Positions 1-13,780 of a stretch of DNA of 64,000 nt are shown piece by piece. The stretch is taken from assembly GCA_028023455.1 (NCBI GenBank), contig JAQFVV010012423.1, forward strand, positions 3,643,753 to 3,707,752. The letters are read 5' to 3'. Positions within the stretch are counted from its first letter, which is position 1, and every line of letters begins with the position of its first letter. The DNA comes from Epiperipatus broadwayi (taxonomy: Eukaryota > Onychophora > Udeonychophora > Euonychophora > Peripatidae). The translations under genes and the position numbers were made by a program. The notes beneath the pieces were generated by a model that ran no database searches, was not told where the DNA came from, and saw only the letters and a program-made list of their open reading frames with translations.

Positions 1-1261
1 TTATTTCTATTTATTAAAATTGCTTCCTTAATTTTTTTTATTATGGTTTCTCTCTTCATAAAAATCTTAACACTTTCAACATCAAACTTAAATTTATATT
101 TACATGTCCTTTTATGATACAAGAAAACTGAAAAAGTCATTAAATATTTATTATTTTTATTATTGCATGCTTGTATATCAATTTATGCTCCCTTTACCTT
201 TTCTCAATACTGCATCTCAATTCATGAATATATTATTAATTATGGATTTATTACTACTTTTTAAATATTATTAATAATTTTTATTCCCTAACCATCCATA
301 TTATATTCTTCAATGAAAAGAAATCATATTTATCTATTTGCACTTTAAATTTCTTGATATACTGATCTTTCATCAGCAAATACACTTGCATCCCATTATT
401 TTCCTTCAAGCAAATCACTTCTGCAGATTGAAAGACAGTAAATAACAATCAAATACCATTATATTTATATATGCACAACCTTTGACTGTAAAAAATATTG
501 GCTCTCTTTTATTATAAAATGGGTTATATCAATTTCTATTATCATTCTCATTGTGGTCAGTAATAAAATTAGAGGTAAAATTCAGGTGGCTCTTTCAATA
601 GAATATTATAATAGATTGGGTAATATCAACCAAGATATCTTCATGTATAAAATTTTATCAATTATAGTGTGTCAAAAAACATAAGCATTTCAAGATTTCT
701 CCTTTTAACTTTAATTTCAAAATCTAGATGAAATGTAATCATGGGCACTTTTTAAAAAATGTTTTTATTTTTTGATCATTTAATAAAATCTACTTATATT
801 TTATTATTTCATTAACCCTTCATCTGTATATCTATTATAATTTACATCTCCATTTTATTTTTTTCAATTATATCAATGATAACAATATGTTCTCTCAGAT
901 TCCTTCTTGTATTATTCTTAACATATGTATCACCAAACTTTGTTAAGGTTGTATAATGTCTTTGTAATTTTCTTACACAACTATTAAAAATCCTTATTTT
1001 CAAACACAGACACGTTTCATTTTAATTATAAGCTATTTCTACCAAAAAATATTCCATCCTAATTTAATAATGTAAGTTCATCTAAAAGCAATAATTATTT
1101 ACAAGAAGTTCACATTTAACTACAGATGTTTGTTTGATTTCATATTCTTTCTAAAAAGAAAATATGATAATATGTCATCATAAACCCTAGTATGTAAATA
1201 TCAAGAAAAGAATTATGAAGAAGGAATATATTCAATGAAATGCTGATATAAAATTGATATA
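1..1261. other. AT-rich spacer, no gene seen
   Basis: I see no gene, RNA or recognisable element here. The stretch is low-complexity AT-rich DNA with stop codons in all frames. Confidence 0.6.
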
Positions 1262-1424
<163 letters not shown>

Positions 1425-1684
1425 TTAGATATGCAAGCTCAGATGTTTTTTTTTTAAAAAAAAGTTTTTATTTTTAAATTACGCAATCTATCTTTACTTT
1501 TTTATTTTATTAAGAATCCAAAATAAAATAAAAACTTTAATATAATGAAATGCATTTTGAACGTAGCTAGTTATAGTAATGATTGATATAATGTGAAAAA
1601 GAATAAATTTATGTGTGTGAATTTATAAAAAAAATAAATTATTCTTCCCATTTATTAATATAATGAAGAAGGTCCAAAAGTCAT

Positions 1685-1688
<4 letters not shown>

Positions 1689-1751
<63 letters not shown>

Positions 1752-2265
1752 ATGTTAATTCTAATATGTTTATGAATAAACGATGTCATATTATTATTAC
1801 TATTTGTGGGATATTCCGTGTAGTGAAAAAGCTAAATGCTGACGTGTCAGTACAATATCAAGTACCTTCCTCAGAGCATCCTCTTTCTCAAATCATAAGA
1901 ATGTGTGTAAGATTTAAAATTGTTTTTATCATTTTCTTTCTCCTCATATTTAAATTCTATTGGTTGAGAAGTTTCTAGAGAAGATATAGAGATTTTTAAA
2001 AGGCCCAAGAGCATAAATGAAAGGTGTGAATTAAAGAAGATTAACAACATTTAAAAGAAGCTATTGGAAGAGAAAATAAATTTTAAAACTTCTCAACCAA
2101 TAGAATTTAAATGTGAGGAGAAAGAAAACGATAAAAATGATTTTAAATCTCACATCCATTCTTATGATTTGAGAAAGAGAATGCTCTGAGGAATGTACTT
2201 GATATTGTACTGAAACATCGGCATTTAGCTTTTTCACTACACGGAATATCCTGCAAATAGTAATA

Positions 2266-2297
<32 letters not shown>
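1689..2297. repeat. Long foldback element (inverted repeat 1)
   Basis: Arms of roughly 190 bp (about 1785-1975 and 2085-2275) are inverted copies of each other at high similarity. For example, GGATATTCCGTGTAGTGAAA on the left returns as its complement near 2230-2252. The outer ends are also mirror-like: (CT)n(TA)n on the left and (TA)n(GA)n on the right. The left arm carries an extra (GT)n and about 50 bp absent from the right. The central spacer is about 110 bp. The structure fits a non-autonomous foldback or MITE. No transposase is present, and I could not fix a target duplication. Confidence 0.8.
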
Positions 2298-2298
<1 letters not shown>

Positions 2299-2947
2299 AA
2301 TTATAATTTTTTGGACAGTACAGTGTATTATTTTCCATTAAATACCGATATTTCGATGGACTAGCATCCGCCAGTATCAAGGTTAATGAAAGAAGAATCA
2401 TTAGATCTCAAACAATAATGTGACAGTGTGTGATGTGAGAAATGAGATTCAACTTGAAGTAGTTCAGCATTCACAATAAGAGGCTTATCAAAATGTTTAT
2501 TTCCCTCAGTTTTTTTATCTATTAATTTTAAGTTAATATTAGATAAAATGAGTGGTTTCCACATAGCTGGAATACATTGTGCTTCATCAGCACTATTTAA
2601 ACCAGTAGGTCTCTTTAATATTTAAATTGACCTACTAGTTTAAATAGGGCTCATGAATGGCAATGTATCCCAGCTATGTGGAAACCTCTCATTTTATCTA
2701 ATATTAACTTAAAATTAATAGGTGAAAAAAACTGAGGGAAATAAACATTTTGATAAGCCTTATATTGTGAATGCTGAACTACTTCAATTTGAATCTCATT
2801 TCTCATCTTGCACACAGTCACATTATTATTTGAGATCTAACAATTTTTCTTTCAAAAGTTAACCTTGATAATGGCGGATGCTAGTCTGTCAAAATATTTG
2901 TGTTTAATGGAAAATAATACACGGTACTGCCTAAAAAGTTATAATTT
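2298..2947. repeat. Long foldback element (inverted repeat 2)
   Basis: Two arms of about 315 bp (2298-2611 and 2629-2947) are inverted copies separated by a loop of about 17 bp. The outer ends read AAATTATAATTTTTTGG on the left and the complement of a near match on the right, followed by CAGTAC. It begins exactly where the neighbouring foldback's (GA)n ends, so the two are nested or inserted side by side. It resembles a MITE. The superfamily is not identifiable by eye, and both 60-90 residue frames inside it are spurious. Confidence 0.85.
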
Positions 2948-4631
2948 ATCTATATCATACAACCATGAAAACATTAAATATAAAATATATATTCATGTGT
3001 TTATTACTCATGTTAATAACATATTCTTTACTATGTTTGAAAAAAATGATTTAAAAATAAATGCATCACTCTGGTATTTTTATTGGAATGCTACCGTTTA
3101 TTTGTTAATGCATTATAATGAATGCATTTAATACTTATCAAGCATAAAATAATACATTTCTTAATATGTGTGTATATGTGCCATTTGCCACATTTGAAAA
3201 TATTGTTATTGTCATAAACTTTAAAATATAATTTTCTGTTATAATTTTTACACACTTTATATTAATTTCTAAATTGTGAATTTATTAAACTTATAATTTA
3301 GTCTTAGATATCTGCATAATAATACACCTATAAAAAATTTATAAAAAATGTAATATGTCTTTCATCACAATTATTTTTAATTACTAAATATGAAATGAGT
3401 GAAATTTAACATCATAATATATATCATGTATAATAGTTATTTCTTAACCAGTAATTCACAATTTATTTCTATTCATGACATTAGATGGAATTTCTACATG
3501 ACTCCTTTCTAAGATGAAATTTATATCAATGTTCAAAAGCTTTGACTACAAATAGTGAAACAGATAATTTAAAATACAATTTTATTACATTTGTGGATAA
3601 TTTACTACTATATAAGAATAGATGTGAATATTAAAAGGTTTACTAAAAAATTAAATTTACTAATTAACATTAAATTTGTACTTCTGTAGATCTCATAATG
3701 CTTCTACCTGTAGGTTGTTTATTACAGATATTTTCTGGAAATAATCATAATTAATATTTTTTTTATTAACAAACCAATATGATAAATTCAATTCCACATA
3801 AGTATGTTGAAGCCAACTTAATTACAAATTTAGTTCCATTTATTTTTTTGATATCAGATTAATAATTTTTAATTCCACAGTCAAACTAAATAAAATACGC
3901 AATGTTTCATCATTCAGAGGACAATTTTTTTTTTTTCATTTAAAACATTTAGACATAAATACATCATTTACATATTTATATGTGAGAAGGGGTGATAATT
4001 GAAATATGTAATTAACAATTGATATGCATTTTTAAAAATGCATTTAAATAAATGTAATAAAATATAGAAGCATAAACATAATGAATAGTATTTTCATCAG
4101 ATTTCCTTATCACAATTCACATCTTGGTCTTCCATATTCTGACTAGTAGTAGAAGTTACATGGTGAGGAAAGCATAATTTACCCAGTATAATCACTACCA
4201 GGTTAAAGTAGTTAATGTGCTACTAATTTTGTTTTATTATAAATGTGGCATTTGTTTTATTATGGATATTTCGCCAATTAAAATATTGTCATGTTAATAT
4301 GACATTAAGAAGCATTATTAGATTTATATTTTTGTAAAGAAAAATCAATACTTTTATATAGCTTTTAAGAATTTCTTGAGAATTCCATGCCCTCTGAAAA
4401 TATTTCAATGATGGCTCAAAGAATCGTGTCCCCAAAACGAGAACTACTGTTCCAAATTAAAATATAGTCTTTTTAATACACTTTATCAATATTATTTGTT
4501 TCTTTGAAATGTACCATAATTTATTTGGAACAAAATACAAATTTATAATGAAAGATAATAGGGTGTAATACTTCATCTCATTGAATTAACTCACACAAAT
4601 AAATATCTTCATTTTTATGTCCATTATTAAG

Positions 4632-4632
<1 letters not shown>
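2948..4632. other. AT-rich spacer, no gene seen
   Basis: Nothing recognisable is visible beyond AT-rich low-complexity DNA. Confidence 0.6.

Positions 4633-4724
<92 letters not shown>
4633..4724. repeat. (TA)n microsatellite
   Basis: A pure TA dinucleotide array about 92 bp long. Confidence 0.97.
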
Positions 4725-4725
<1 letters not shown>

Positions 4726-6200
4726 TCTTTTTATTTTAGCACAATGATTATCTAATAAATATGATCTTAGCTAATAAATGTCAGTAAGTAAACACATACT
4801 TTTTTCTAATAAATAAACTACAAATATTATTAAGAAAGTTTAATATATTATTGATAATGTAAGAAAGAAAAAGAATAAAACTGAGAAGACCATTTTTTCT
4901 GATCATAGGATAGGCAATTTTTCCTATCATTAAAAATATCACTGTCATTATTAGAAGACACTATTTGGTTTCAACTTTTTTCTCACAAGCAAAAACTTTG
5001 TAATTATTTTTTTTATAAATCTTAGTCTTAGAATATTAGAATGTCTATGAAATGTCATAATTGCCCTGGGATGTAGATGTATTAAACAAATATATTAGTG
5101 GAAGCATTAATGAATGTAAAAATGTTTTAACTAAATATCAATTATAATTGCTTTTACATCAAATTAATAATACATTAAAGATCAGCCTGTCAAGTTATTG
5201 TGCATGCGCTTTTTACGAATGTTAATAATAAATGAATACTAAATGGCCAGCACCTCTAATTTTGATAATACAAAAATGTTATCTGGGTAAAAAAAATATA
5301 GATTCAAAACTATGATAGTGTTTTTATGAATTCTAAAGAGACTAAAAAGTTCAACAAATGTAAGGAAACTCAACATATCCCAATCTTTTCGAGAAATATA
5401 ATTCGTTCTCTTCATACATTAACAAAAATTTTACTTAAGTTGTTTAACAAAAAGAGACAATAAACTAACAATTGGAAAGAGATTTGTATACTTTACTCAT
5501 AAGCTCATTATTGCTTTAAACATTATTAATTCAATAATTTAGAATTTCTAAGCCTCTTAAAAAAGATGAATGAGATTTTAGAAAAATATCTATTACACAT
5601 TCTGTAAAGAATGTTTCTATGTCTAAGAATCAGAATCTTTTCAAACACTTTGTTTGATTGTGGGAATTTTTAGCATAATTGTTGACTGCTAAATAAAATT
5701 CCACAAAACGTTTTTATTTCAATTTTTTATCATAAAAATCTTTAATACAATATTATATATGTATAATATAATAATTTGCACTAACTGTATTTCGATAAAA
5801 ATAAGTTTACATTTAGATAAGATTTAATATGCTTATATCTCAATTTATTTACAGTAAAAGTAAATCGTTAAAAAAAAAAAGAAAAAGTGCTTTGACAAGT
5901 GATATTGATTAGAAAGTGAATTACCATAAAAAGACTTAAATCACTTACAAACAGAATTGATAAAATTTCTTAAAAAACGTGAGAAGATATATATATATAT
6001 ATATACGTGTGTATGTGTCAAAAAACTATGTCAGCACAATAAATATAAAAGTAAATGTATTAAGAAGAGAATATTGTTTTAGAAGTGTATGAATTTAATT
6101 TGCAGTATTATATTCTTTATTAATAGATTGTGTTTTTTTTTATAAGTTGAAATATTTTAATAATTTTATGTCTAATTATGGCTGACTGTTTATATATGCT
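4725..6200. other. AT-rich spacer, no gene seen
   Basis: No gene is visible. A short (TA)n lies at about 5985-6005 and a short A-rich run near 5870. Confidence 0.6.
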
Positions 6201-6340
6201 TTATAAATATAATAAACACCTCCATACTTCCCCATTCTTTTTAATTTCATATAAATAAAGATATAGTCTTTTATTGTATCTTTATTTATGTGAATTTAAA
6301 AAGAATGGGGAAGTATGGAGGTGTTTATTATATCTATAAA
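6201..6340. repeat. Short foldback (hairpin MITE)
   Basis: Arms of about 62 bp (6201-6265 and 6279-6340) are inverted copies separated by about 13 bp. The segment CACCTCCATACTTCCCCATT on the left is matched by its exact complement on the right. The transcript would fold into a long near-perfect hairpin. It is best read as a small MITE; a hairpin RNA source is possible but untested. Confidence 0.85.
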
Positions 6341-7377
6341 GATATTACACATGGGAAAGAGAAAGGTGAATAATTCCATGTGTTTGTAAAATAAATATAA
6401 AATCAGATACATTAATCTTTAACTGTGGTTTAAAGTTTATATATGTGCTAGAGATAATCTCTAGTTTTGAAAATGATTAGTAATAATCATTATTGTATTT
6501 ATCTGAAATGGATGGCGTCAAAGTTATGAGTGGAGGAAGTTTGACAATCGTAAATGAAAATGTAACAATTTATATATCTCTAAAATGAAATAAAAATAAT
6601 TTCTATAAAAACGTATGTATATATTTATTGTTAAATATTATCGAAAGTATATTATGTAATTATTATAATATAATTATTTTGCAAATATTTGCTACAACTA
6701 GATCATAATTAATTTTGGAATCATATATTTGTAATACAAAGTAAACTTTAATAAATCCTGATAATTAACGCAACAATGTTTTTAAGAGTTGATGATATTT
6801 CCCAATGACATTTATATTAAATTTAATTAATATAAAAATATAATATATTAATTGATACCATTTGATTATATATATAGACAAACAACATACATGTATAATG
6901 GTAAAGGCTTACGAAGGTTTTTTGTATAGAAGCAATAAATTATATAAAATATTTATTAAGAAAACAATTGAAAAATAATAGTTTAAATTTACAAATCTGA
7001 AAAGAGAAAAAAGGCTATATGCATTAAAAATAACCTTAGAGGGTTAGAAAAGACAAGTAAATTTTTATGTTTCTATAAATAGAATTAAAACATTTAAAGA
7101 TTACTAAAATTTGAACCTGAGCTTGCAAAAAGACTAATGCGTTGAATTTTAAATTTACTTTTTCTATTAAAAAGCTTTTGAATATTTTAAATCTTTATGC
7201 TTTAATAATGACTGACTTTTTTCTTATTTTTTTTTTAAAAAAAAAGAGAAAAAACTTTTAAATTAAACTTTATTTTAAATCTTTGTTAGAAAGTAAATTA
7301 TTAAATACATTTAAACATAATAAATTAAATTAATACATTTATGAAAAAATAAAAAGCAAATAGTCAGAGGATATTGT
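6341..7377. other. AT-rich spacer, no gene seen
   Basis: No gene is visible. A T10A9 tract junction lies at about 7227-7245. Confidence 0.6.
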
Positions 7378-7549
<172 letters not shown>

Positions 7550-8126
7550 GTTTCAAAGGATAAGTTTTATTAGTATTCTAAAAGGTTATACAAGTTACAT
7601 TTGACAACATAGTTCTTATATACAAATTGGTTTACAAAACTACATATGTACAATGACTTGATCAATGATTGTATGCGATATCAAACTAGAAGTATTTAAG
7701 AAAAAAAAACAGTTCAACAAAGTCAATGATGATCACTCAATCATACGATTATATACAATTAGATATACTTCAATTAAACTAAAGCAGGAATGCGTCTAAT
7801 TTGTGTCAGTTGACTTCAGACCTGGCACAAGGGTCCATGTTAGATATGATTTTTCTGTTAGTGCTTTTATATAAGTTCTTGTATATTCCAGGTGTCAATG
7901 TACTTAGTATGATCTGTAATCTTCATGTCTCTTTCATGTATGGTTTGCAGTTTATTTCTGAATGTGTTTGAATGTCTTCTGGGGTTATAATTGTATATGA
8001 AATTACACCTTGTACACCATAAGGTATAGAGTATAAATGTGCAGATTCTTATTTCAGCAAAGATACCCTTTTAAAAGAGTCAAAAAAGGTTTTCATATAG
8101 ATTTTTTATCCTTGAGTGAAGTGCTA

Positions 8127-8940
8127 ATAATTTCATGAATGTTTTCTAGACTGGGGCATAAGAAAAAAAAGTGGTTTTGTGTCTCAGAATTCCTATGGCA
8201 AAGATTAAAAATATCATCTATATCTTTATGGTTTCTTTGATATTTAAAAAAATGTTGTGTAGGTAGAGAGTCCAGATTTATCTTTAGGAGAAAGTCAAAA
8301 TATTTTGGTTCAAGTGACCATAGTTTGAATTTGTGACATAATTGCTTATTAGTGATATGAAGTGGAGTTTGTATATCATATTGACTTGGATGTAGAAGTT
8401 GATAAACTTCCCAATATTTTTATTTGGTTTGTGGTGGTTTAAAGTTAAGAGTGTGGATTGTTAGTAATGGTGTAAGTAGTGTGTTCAGATATCCCTGAAG
8501 AGAAGGTGATCTATCCATAGGGGTAATCTTAGCAGAAATTTCTAAATATGGGAATTTTTGTGCACATGTAGATATTATGTTCAATGTTTTTTTGTATCCT
8601 GAAGACATGTATTGAGTGAAGGCCAAGGCCATTTTGTGAAATGGGTTTTCTAAGGTGTTTTACTGATATTGAGATAATCTTTTTCCCCAGAATAATTTCC
8701 TGCATAAGGAGTCTATCTTATTTGTAAATGCTTTGGTGTAAATGATTGTTGGAGTAAAATAAGAGATGTTTGTAATCACTAGCATGTTAAGCAATGTCAT
8801 TTTTGTACATAGAGAGAGGTAGGCTTTGGAGAGTGAATTGAGAGTCTTTTCTATGTTCTCTATTAAATTTTTCTGTATGAGTGATCTCATAGGTGAATGA
8901 CGTAAATAAAACTTGAACCCAAGAAATGCACTTGGTCTAC
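8127..8940 (-). pseudogene. LINE 1 ORF2 C-terminal part (thumb, Cys/His motif), broken
   Basis: From about 8940 downwards the frame reads through FLGF (RT motif E), then LSLCTKMTLLNMLVI, ISYFTPTIIYT and LCRKLFWGK, the usual connection after a LINE reverse transcriptase. A frameshift near 8650 leads into a frame starting MALAFTQYMSS that ends at 8420. Further down, around 8150-8200, another frame gives a Cys-x8-His-x4-Cys cluster (C-HRNSETQN-H-FFFL-C), the remnant of the CCHC-like motif typical of LINE ORF2 C-termini. The other two LINEs in the window carry the same motif. The chain is split over at least three frames and cannot be functional. Confidence 0.75.
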
Positions 8941-8980
8941 CTTTGAAAACTTTAGTAATGCTATTACTGGTGAAGATCTG

Positions 8981-9995
8981 TTATGCACACAATTTCTCCA
9001 TATTAAATGTTAGTTTATATTCTTTTGTAAAATTGTTAAGTATCTTAAGAAGTTTGGAAACTTGCTTTTGAGATGTTAGAAATACTGCCATATCATCCAT
9101 ATATGTGATGCATGATATGTTGTCATTGATGGTCAGCACGTAGACTCCTGAAAATTCATTTTCTATTATTTTTATAAAAGGGTTGATATAAGCAGTAAAC
9201 AATAAGGTACTGAGAGGTGAGCCCTGAGGAATGGAATGATGCAGCACTATTGAAGGTGGAGGTGAAGTTTTTCCATTTAGGGAAACATAAATCTCACAGT
9301 TTAAAAGTAAGTTAGCAAGCAAGTTTAGACAGTTGTTGGGGACTGAGTATATTTGCAGAATTTTAAGGAGAGTACTGATGGAAATCATGTCAAAATCGGC
9401 TTCAATATCTAGTTGAATAACAATTGGACTGTATTTTTTATTATCTCTAATGGTTTCCATGGATGCCTTTAATAGAAAGACTATCTGCCCTGTTGATGAT
9501 TCTTTTTTGGCAAATTGCATTTTTGATAAGTTTGGCAAAATGAATGGCTCTATTTTATATTTTATTACTGATTCAATTATCTTTATGCCAAGGGAGCACA
9601 TTGAAATTGGATGTAGGTTAGTAGTGTTTGAGATTAATTGTTTCTTTTTCATGAATGGCACAAGCATAACTAGCCCTGTATTTTATAGATGTTTTTAGTG
9701 AGGTAGGAGACTAGGTTAAGCATATATTGTGCTGCAATTTTATCAATATGTTTGTATACAAACTTGAGAATTCCATCTATGCCAGGATTACTGAGTCTGG
9801 CATCGCTTCTATTTTTTGAATGAAATCTTTTAAAGAAGTATTAAATTCATTTTCTGATATATCTTGTGAAAATACCATTAGACTTGGTGAGGAGACCCTC
9901 TGGAATTTTTCTCTATATAATATGGAAAGCCCCTCCAACATAAAACCTCTGTAGACAATTTCAGTTTGAACTTTAATAGCTGTTGGGACTCGCAC
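8981..9995 (-). pseudogene. LINE 1 ORF2 reverse transcriptase domain, decayed
   Basis: This would be the polymerase of target-primed reverse transcription. Visible motifs in order are NPGIDGI (motif 0, about 9780), LHPISMCSLGIKIIESVI (motif 1), IQLDIEADFDMIS (motif A, with the usual FD), IPQGSPLSTLLF (motif B) and TYMDDMAVF (motif C, YMDD in place of the common YADD). The longest open frame, 9667-8981, covers motifs 1 to C in 228 codons. An in-frame stop lies just upstream near 9680, and the preceding frame (9995-9777) ends separately. The catalytic Asp pair is intact, but the ORF is interrupted on both sides. A shadow frame on the plus strand at 9450-9698 is not a gene. Confidence 0.88.
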
Positions 9996-10265
9996 CTGGG
10001 AGGGGTGGCCTAGAACCCATCTAATGAGTTTCTGGTATACATGTGTGGCTTATTTACATATAACCTTTTCTTTTTAATGGAGATATATTATTTAAGCTGG
10101 TTTGTTAACTCTTGATATGTTTTCTTTAGATGTATCAGACAGGGATGATTGAGATTTGATTGGGAAGTGCCAATAATTTTTTATAGGTATCATCCTTAAT
10201 CTTTAGTAGTTTTTGGGGGTGTTGTTGTTCTGGTAATATGATCAATGTTAAATGAAAGCAGATTA

Positions 10266-11090
10266 CTAAAAGCACACCATGCTTGGACTGGATCCATTGT
10301 AATATTCTTCAATTTGTGAAGGTATATGTATACTTCTGAAAAAAATATATTCTGATGTGTGTAATGGTAATGCAACTCTGATGGTTCTTCCTGTATTAAT
10401 TGTTGTTCTATTATCAAAATTAATTGCCAGTGACACTAAAACAGCTGCATGATCAGAGAGTAGGGAATTCTTCAATTGAATGCATATCATGTTGTGTTAT
10501 GATGGCGAATAGAAAACCAGATCTATAAGTGATGAATGTCTACTATTGTTAAATGACATGGCCTTCTCTGGCAGAAAACCTCTTCCACTCATCATCAGAG
10601 AAGACAGCTTATGTAACCATTTGTCAGTAAAGGTCTGGTATGTCATATTGAAATCTCCCAAAATTATTGTCGGATACATAGCCTTTGTGAACCTGGAGTT
10701 AAGTGTTTGTATAATTCTGTTTATAATAGTGGGACCTTGAGGGATATAAACAATTGCTGTGTTTAAAGTGATGACTTTATGAGTAAATGTAATTATTAGC
10801 AAGTGTGCATTAATATGTAGAATTTTGAAAGAACTAAATGGGCAGGCTTTATCAATGATAATGCCTGTACCTGCTGATGGAGTGTCAGATGTGTTTGAGA
10901 AGGCTGTATAGCCCTTGGAATTTAGCTTATCTGTAGGGTTGGTTAGAGAGCCACTGTAGATTTTTGTTTCAATAATGCCCATGATCTGCAGTTTAACAAT
11001 GTCATACCATTTAGTGAGGAGGTCAATTTTTTGTGGAGAGTTTAACCCTCTAACATTAAAAACTCCTATTTTAATATCAATTATTTGTAT
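10266..11090 (-). pseudogene. LINE 1 ORF2 APE-type endonuclease domain, frameshifted
   Basis: The domain begins around 11085 with KIGVFNVRGLNSPQK, the N-terminal motif of LINE apurinic-like endonucleases, and continues to IMGIIETKI with the metal-binding Glu. The open frame 10982-10497 includes GTGIIIDKA, YIPQGP, ILGDFNM (the GDFN motif) and SSLIDLVFY. A frameshift at about 10490-10500 moves the last motif, SDHAAVLVSL (the SDH motif), into the next frame, 10490-10266. The order and spacing match the exonuclease-endonuclease-phosphatase fold used to nick target DNA. The conserved residues survive, but the reading frame does not. Confidence 0.88.
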
Positions 11091-11271
11091 GTGTATGCAC
11101 GTATATATCAGAATCTAAGCCTAGAAAAGGAAAGTTTTAATCTAAGATAAATTTAAATATTTTAATAAAGAAATCTGTAGTATATTTTAATGGATCAATA
11201 AATATGCATTGTTCAATTATTGTCTGTAGAAGTGAAACTTTATTTATGTTTGTAATATTATCAGTTTCTTC

Positions 11272-12585
11272 TTACATCGGACTATTTTCCGTAGAGTATG
11301 TGGCAATTAGAGAGGTGTTGTAACTTTGTGTGATGTTAGCTTTTTTTCTAGAGATTGGAGGAGAGTATTTAAGAGTCTTGAGTTTCTTCGTATTATTATT
11401 AGACTTCTTTTTTATCAGCCAACCCAGTTTTCTAGTAATTGGAGATGTTTCTGGAACTGGCTGGGACAACAAAACTGTGAGCGATTCCATTATTTTGAGG
11501 AATGTTTTATTAAGAGGGGGTGAGATTTCCAGATTATCAGAGGAGGAAACTTATGCAGATCATCTTTCCACTATTGCTGATGTCAATATCATTTTTTCCC
11601 TCAATATTATGGTCTGTCGATGACACATCTTCATCTGCAGTCACTTTTTGATAACTATGAATATCTTTTTTGGGCATTGATGTAAGGGGAATACACTCAT
11701 ATTACAATTATTACAATATAATGCCAGACAGTTGCTAATATGGTGACTGCGTTATTTACAATGAAAGCATTGTGGTTTTAATCATTTATAACAAGAAATA
11801 ATGTCACTTCTTCATCTACGATTTGTATTGGAATATTATTGGGATTTATGTTCTCTCCCAATTTTACGTTAAATCTATAATTGTTAGTAAATATCGAGAT
11901 GGGTGTATTTTTAACTTGTAAAGGCTGAAAATCAATCACCTTCCCGAATGGTTTCATAAGTTTAGTGAAATCTATCTCTGAGTAACCTAGGTAAGTTTTT
12001 TTAATTAAACCAGTAATAAAGTTTTTCTCTCTTGGGATTGAATATAACTAATGCATATTGTCCCAGAGTTTTCATTTCTTGTCGGAACAATTCTTTGCCT
12101 TCTTTGTTTACAAATTCAATAGCCAAATAATGCGGATTCGGATTATCTGCCACATGAACTATCAAATTCCATAGTTTTTATTATCAATGTCCTTAGGGAA
12201 TCTATAAAGCAAACAGTTTCTATCTGTAACTGCTATGACAACAGAGTGTTCAGTGAAAAACATTTAAATGAATTGAAGAGATCCCTAGGGATAGTTTGAT
12301 TAAAAACTTCTGAGATTTTTTTAAATAAAAAAATAGACTAAGGCTCTTTTATAGAGTTAATGTAGGTTTCAGTAGTTTTTGGGGTAAGATCTATTTTCAT
12401 CAGATCTCCTGCTGTAGAATGGTGAAATCTAGGCATTAGCTGCATTTTCTTTGAGAAAACCAATCACGGATTATTTTACTTTTTTTTATAAGTGTTGATG
12501 GTGATTTTGCAACTTGTGCATAGCAACTTTTAAATGTGTCTGAGCTGGTGGTCATTATGGCTGTATGTTGGACATCTAAGTCCAT
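11272..12585 (-). pseudogene. LINE 1 ORF1 (RNA-binding protein with zinc knuckle), broken
   Basis: The probable start is the ATG at 12585, giving MDLDVQHTAIMTTSS, which stops at 12436 after 49 codons. Other frames then carry recognisable pieces: YLGYSEIDFTKLMKPFGKV near 11990, VKLGENINPNNIPIQIV near 11870, and a zinc knuckle at about 11700-11760. The knuckle reads C-x2-C-x4-H-x4-C with a stop codon inside it, followed by a C-x2-C pair. The last frame, 11490-11272, begins MESLTVLLSQPVPE. This is the usual design of LINE ORF1 proteins, an RRM-like fold followed by CCHC knuckles that bind the element RNA. It is not functional as it stands. Confidence 0.7.
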
Positions 12586-12750
12586 TATGCAATCAATCTG
12601 AGTTGCCTTTTTGTATTTCTCTTCTTTTTTTTAAATTAATCTATTACTTTTCTATCTTATAGTTATTAAAGAAATAAAACTCTTACCTGTAATGAGTATA
12701 TTTTACGATATTCAAATATATTGAAGAGCACGATCTGAACGAGTGGTAAG

Positions 12751-13031
<281 letters not shown>

Positions 13032-13780
13032 CATCTTTCAAAAGGACTTTATTGAATATAAGAAGAAAAAGGTTACATTTATAACTATTTTACCACATGA
13101 AGATGAAATGAAGTTAATATAAATAAGTTGAAAAATTGTAATTGGGGGAGGGGCAACAGAGACAAGGGATATGCATGTGTTTTACAAATTTCAGTTTACA
13201 TTCTTTTAAATATGTACACACCCAATCAATTTGATGCATTCGTAAGGCTTTTAGTTCTGTTTTTATTAGTCTTTTTTTTCATCTACAATTTTGAGCACTG
13301 TTGTAATATAGACCAAGTGGCTGTGTATATCTTTTGGGATACAAATTATTCATCCCTTAAGTGCAGCTGTTCCATTTTGTTCCAGATTGTGTTTGGATGT
13401 CTTCTTGGATTATTGTTGTACATGAAGGAGCATCTTGTACACCATAATGAAAATAATATAAAAATACTTGCTCAAATATGTTGGTAGCTACCCTTAAAAA
13501 TGATTGTAAAATGGTTGAATGTCACAATTTCTTTGTATAATCATGGTATGGATGAATGAATATTATCAAATGCAGGGCAGGTAAAAAAAATGTTCTGTGT
13601 CTCAGTTTTATTATGACATAACCAGCATATGTCTTCTGTATTTATGTAATGCCTACTATATCTACAAAAATATAATGTTGGTAGGGCTTCAATATTTAAT
13701 TTGAGTAGAAAATTATAATATTTGGGTTCTAATGACCAGAATTTACATTTTTGGATTAGTTGTCTGTTATTATATATTAT
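13032..13780 (-). mobile_element. LINE 2: 5'-truncated LINE of the same family as LINE 1
   Basis: The stretch aligns by eye with the 3' part of LINE 1 (about 7550-8370). Shared segments include TCTTGTACACCATAA, GTGTTTG.ATGTCTTCT and TTCTGTGTCTCAG. Its minus strand encodes a C-x2-C...C motif, CWLCHNKTETQN followed by FFTCP, around 13590-13640, the same C-terminal motif as in LINE 1; the expected His position reads Ile. The 3' end carries an AATAAA-like signal and TTTTGAAAG before the TAA tail. Similarity fades at about 13780, as expected of 5' truncation during target-primed insertion. Confidence 0.8.

Noticed and set aside
1785-2947. CRISPR-like or satellite arrays
   Set aside because: The repeats are inverted arm pairs of foldbacks rather than regularly spaced direct repeats, and the genome is eukaryotic.
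9450-9698. Plus-strand frame of 82 codons
   Set aside because: It is the antisense shadow of the LINE 1 reverse transcriptase.
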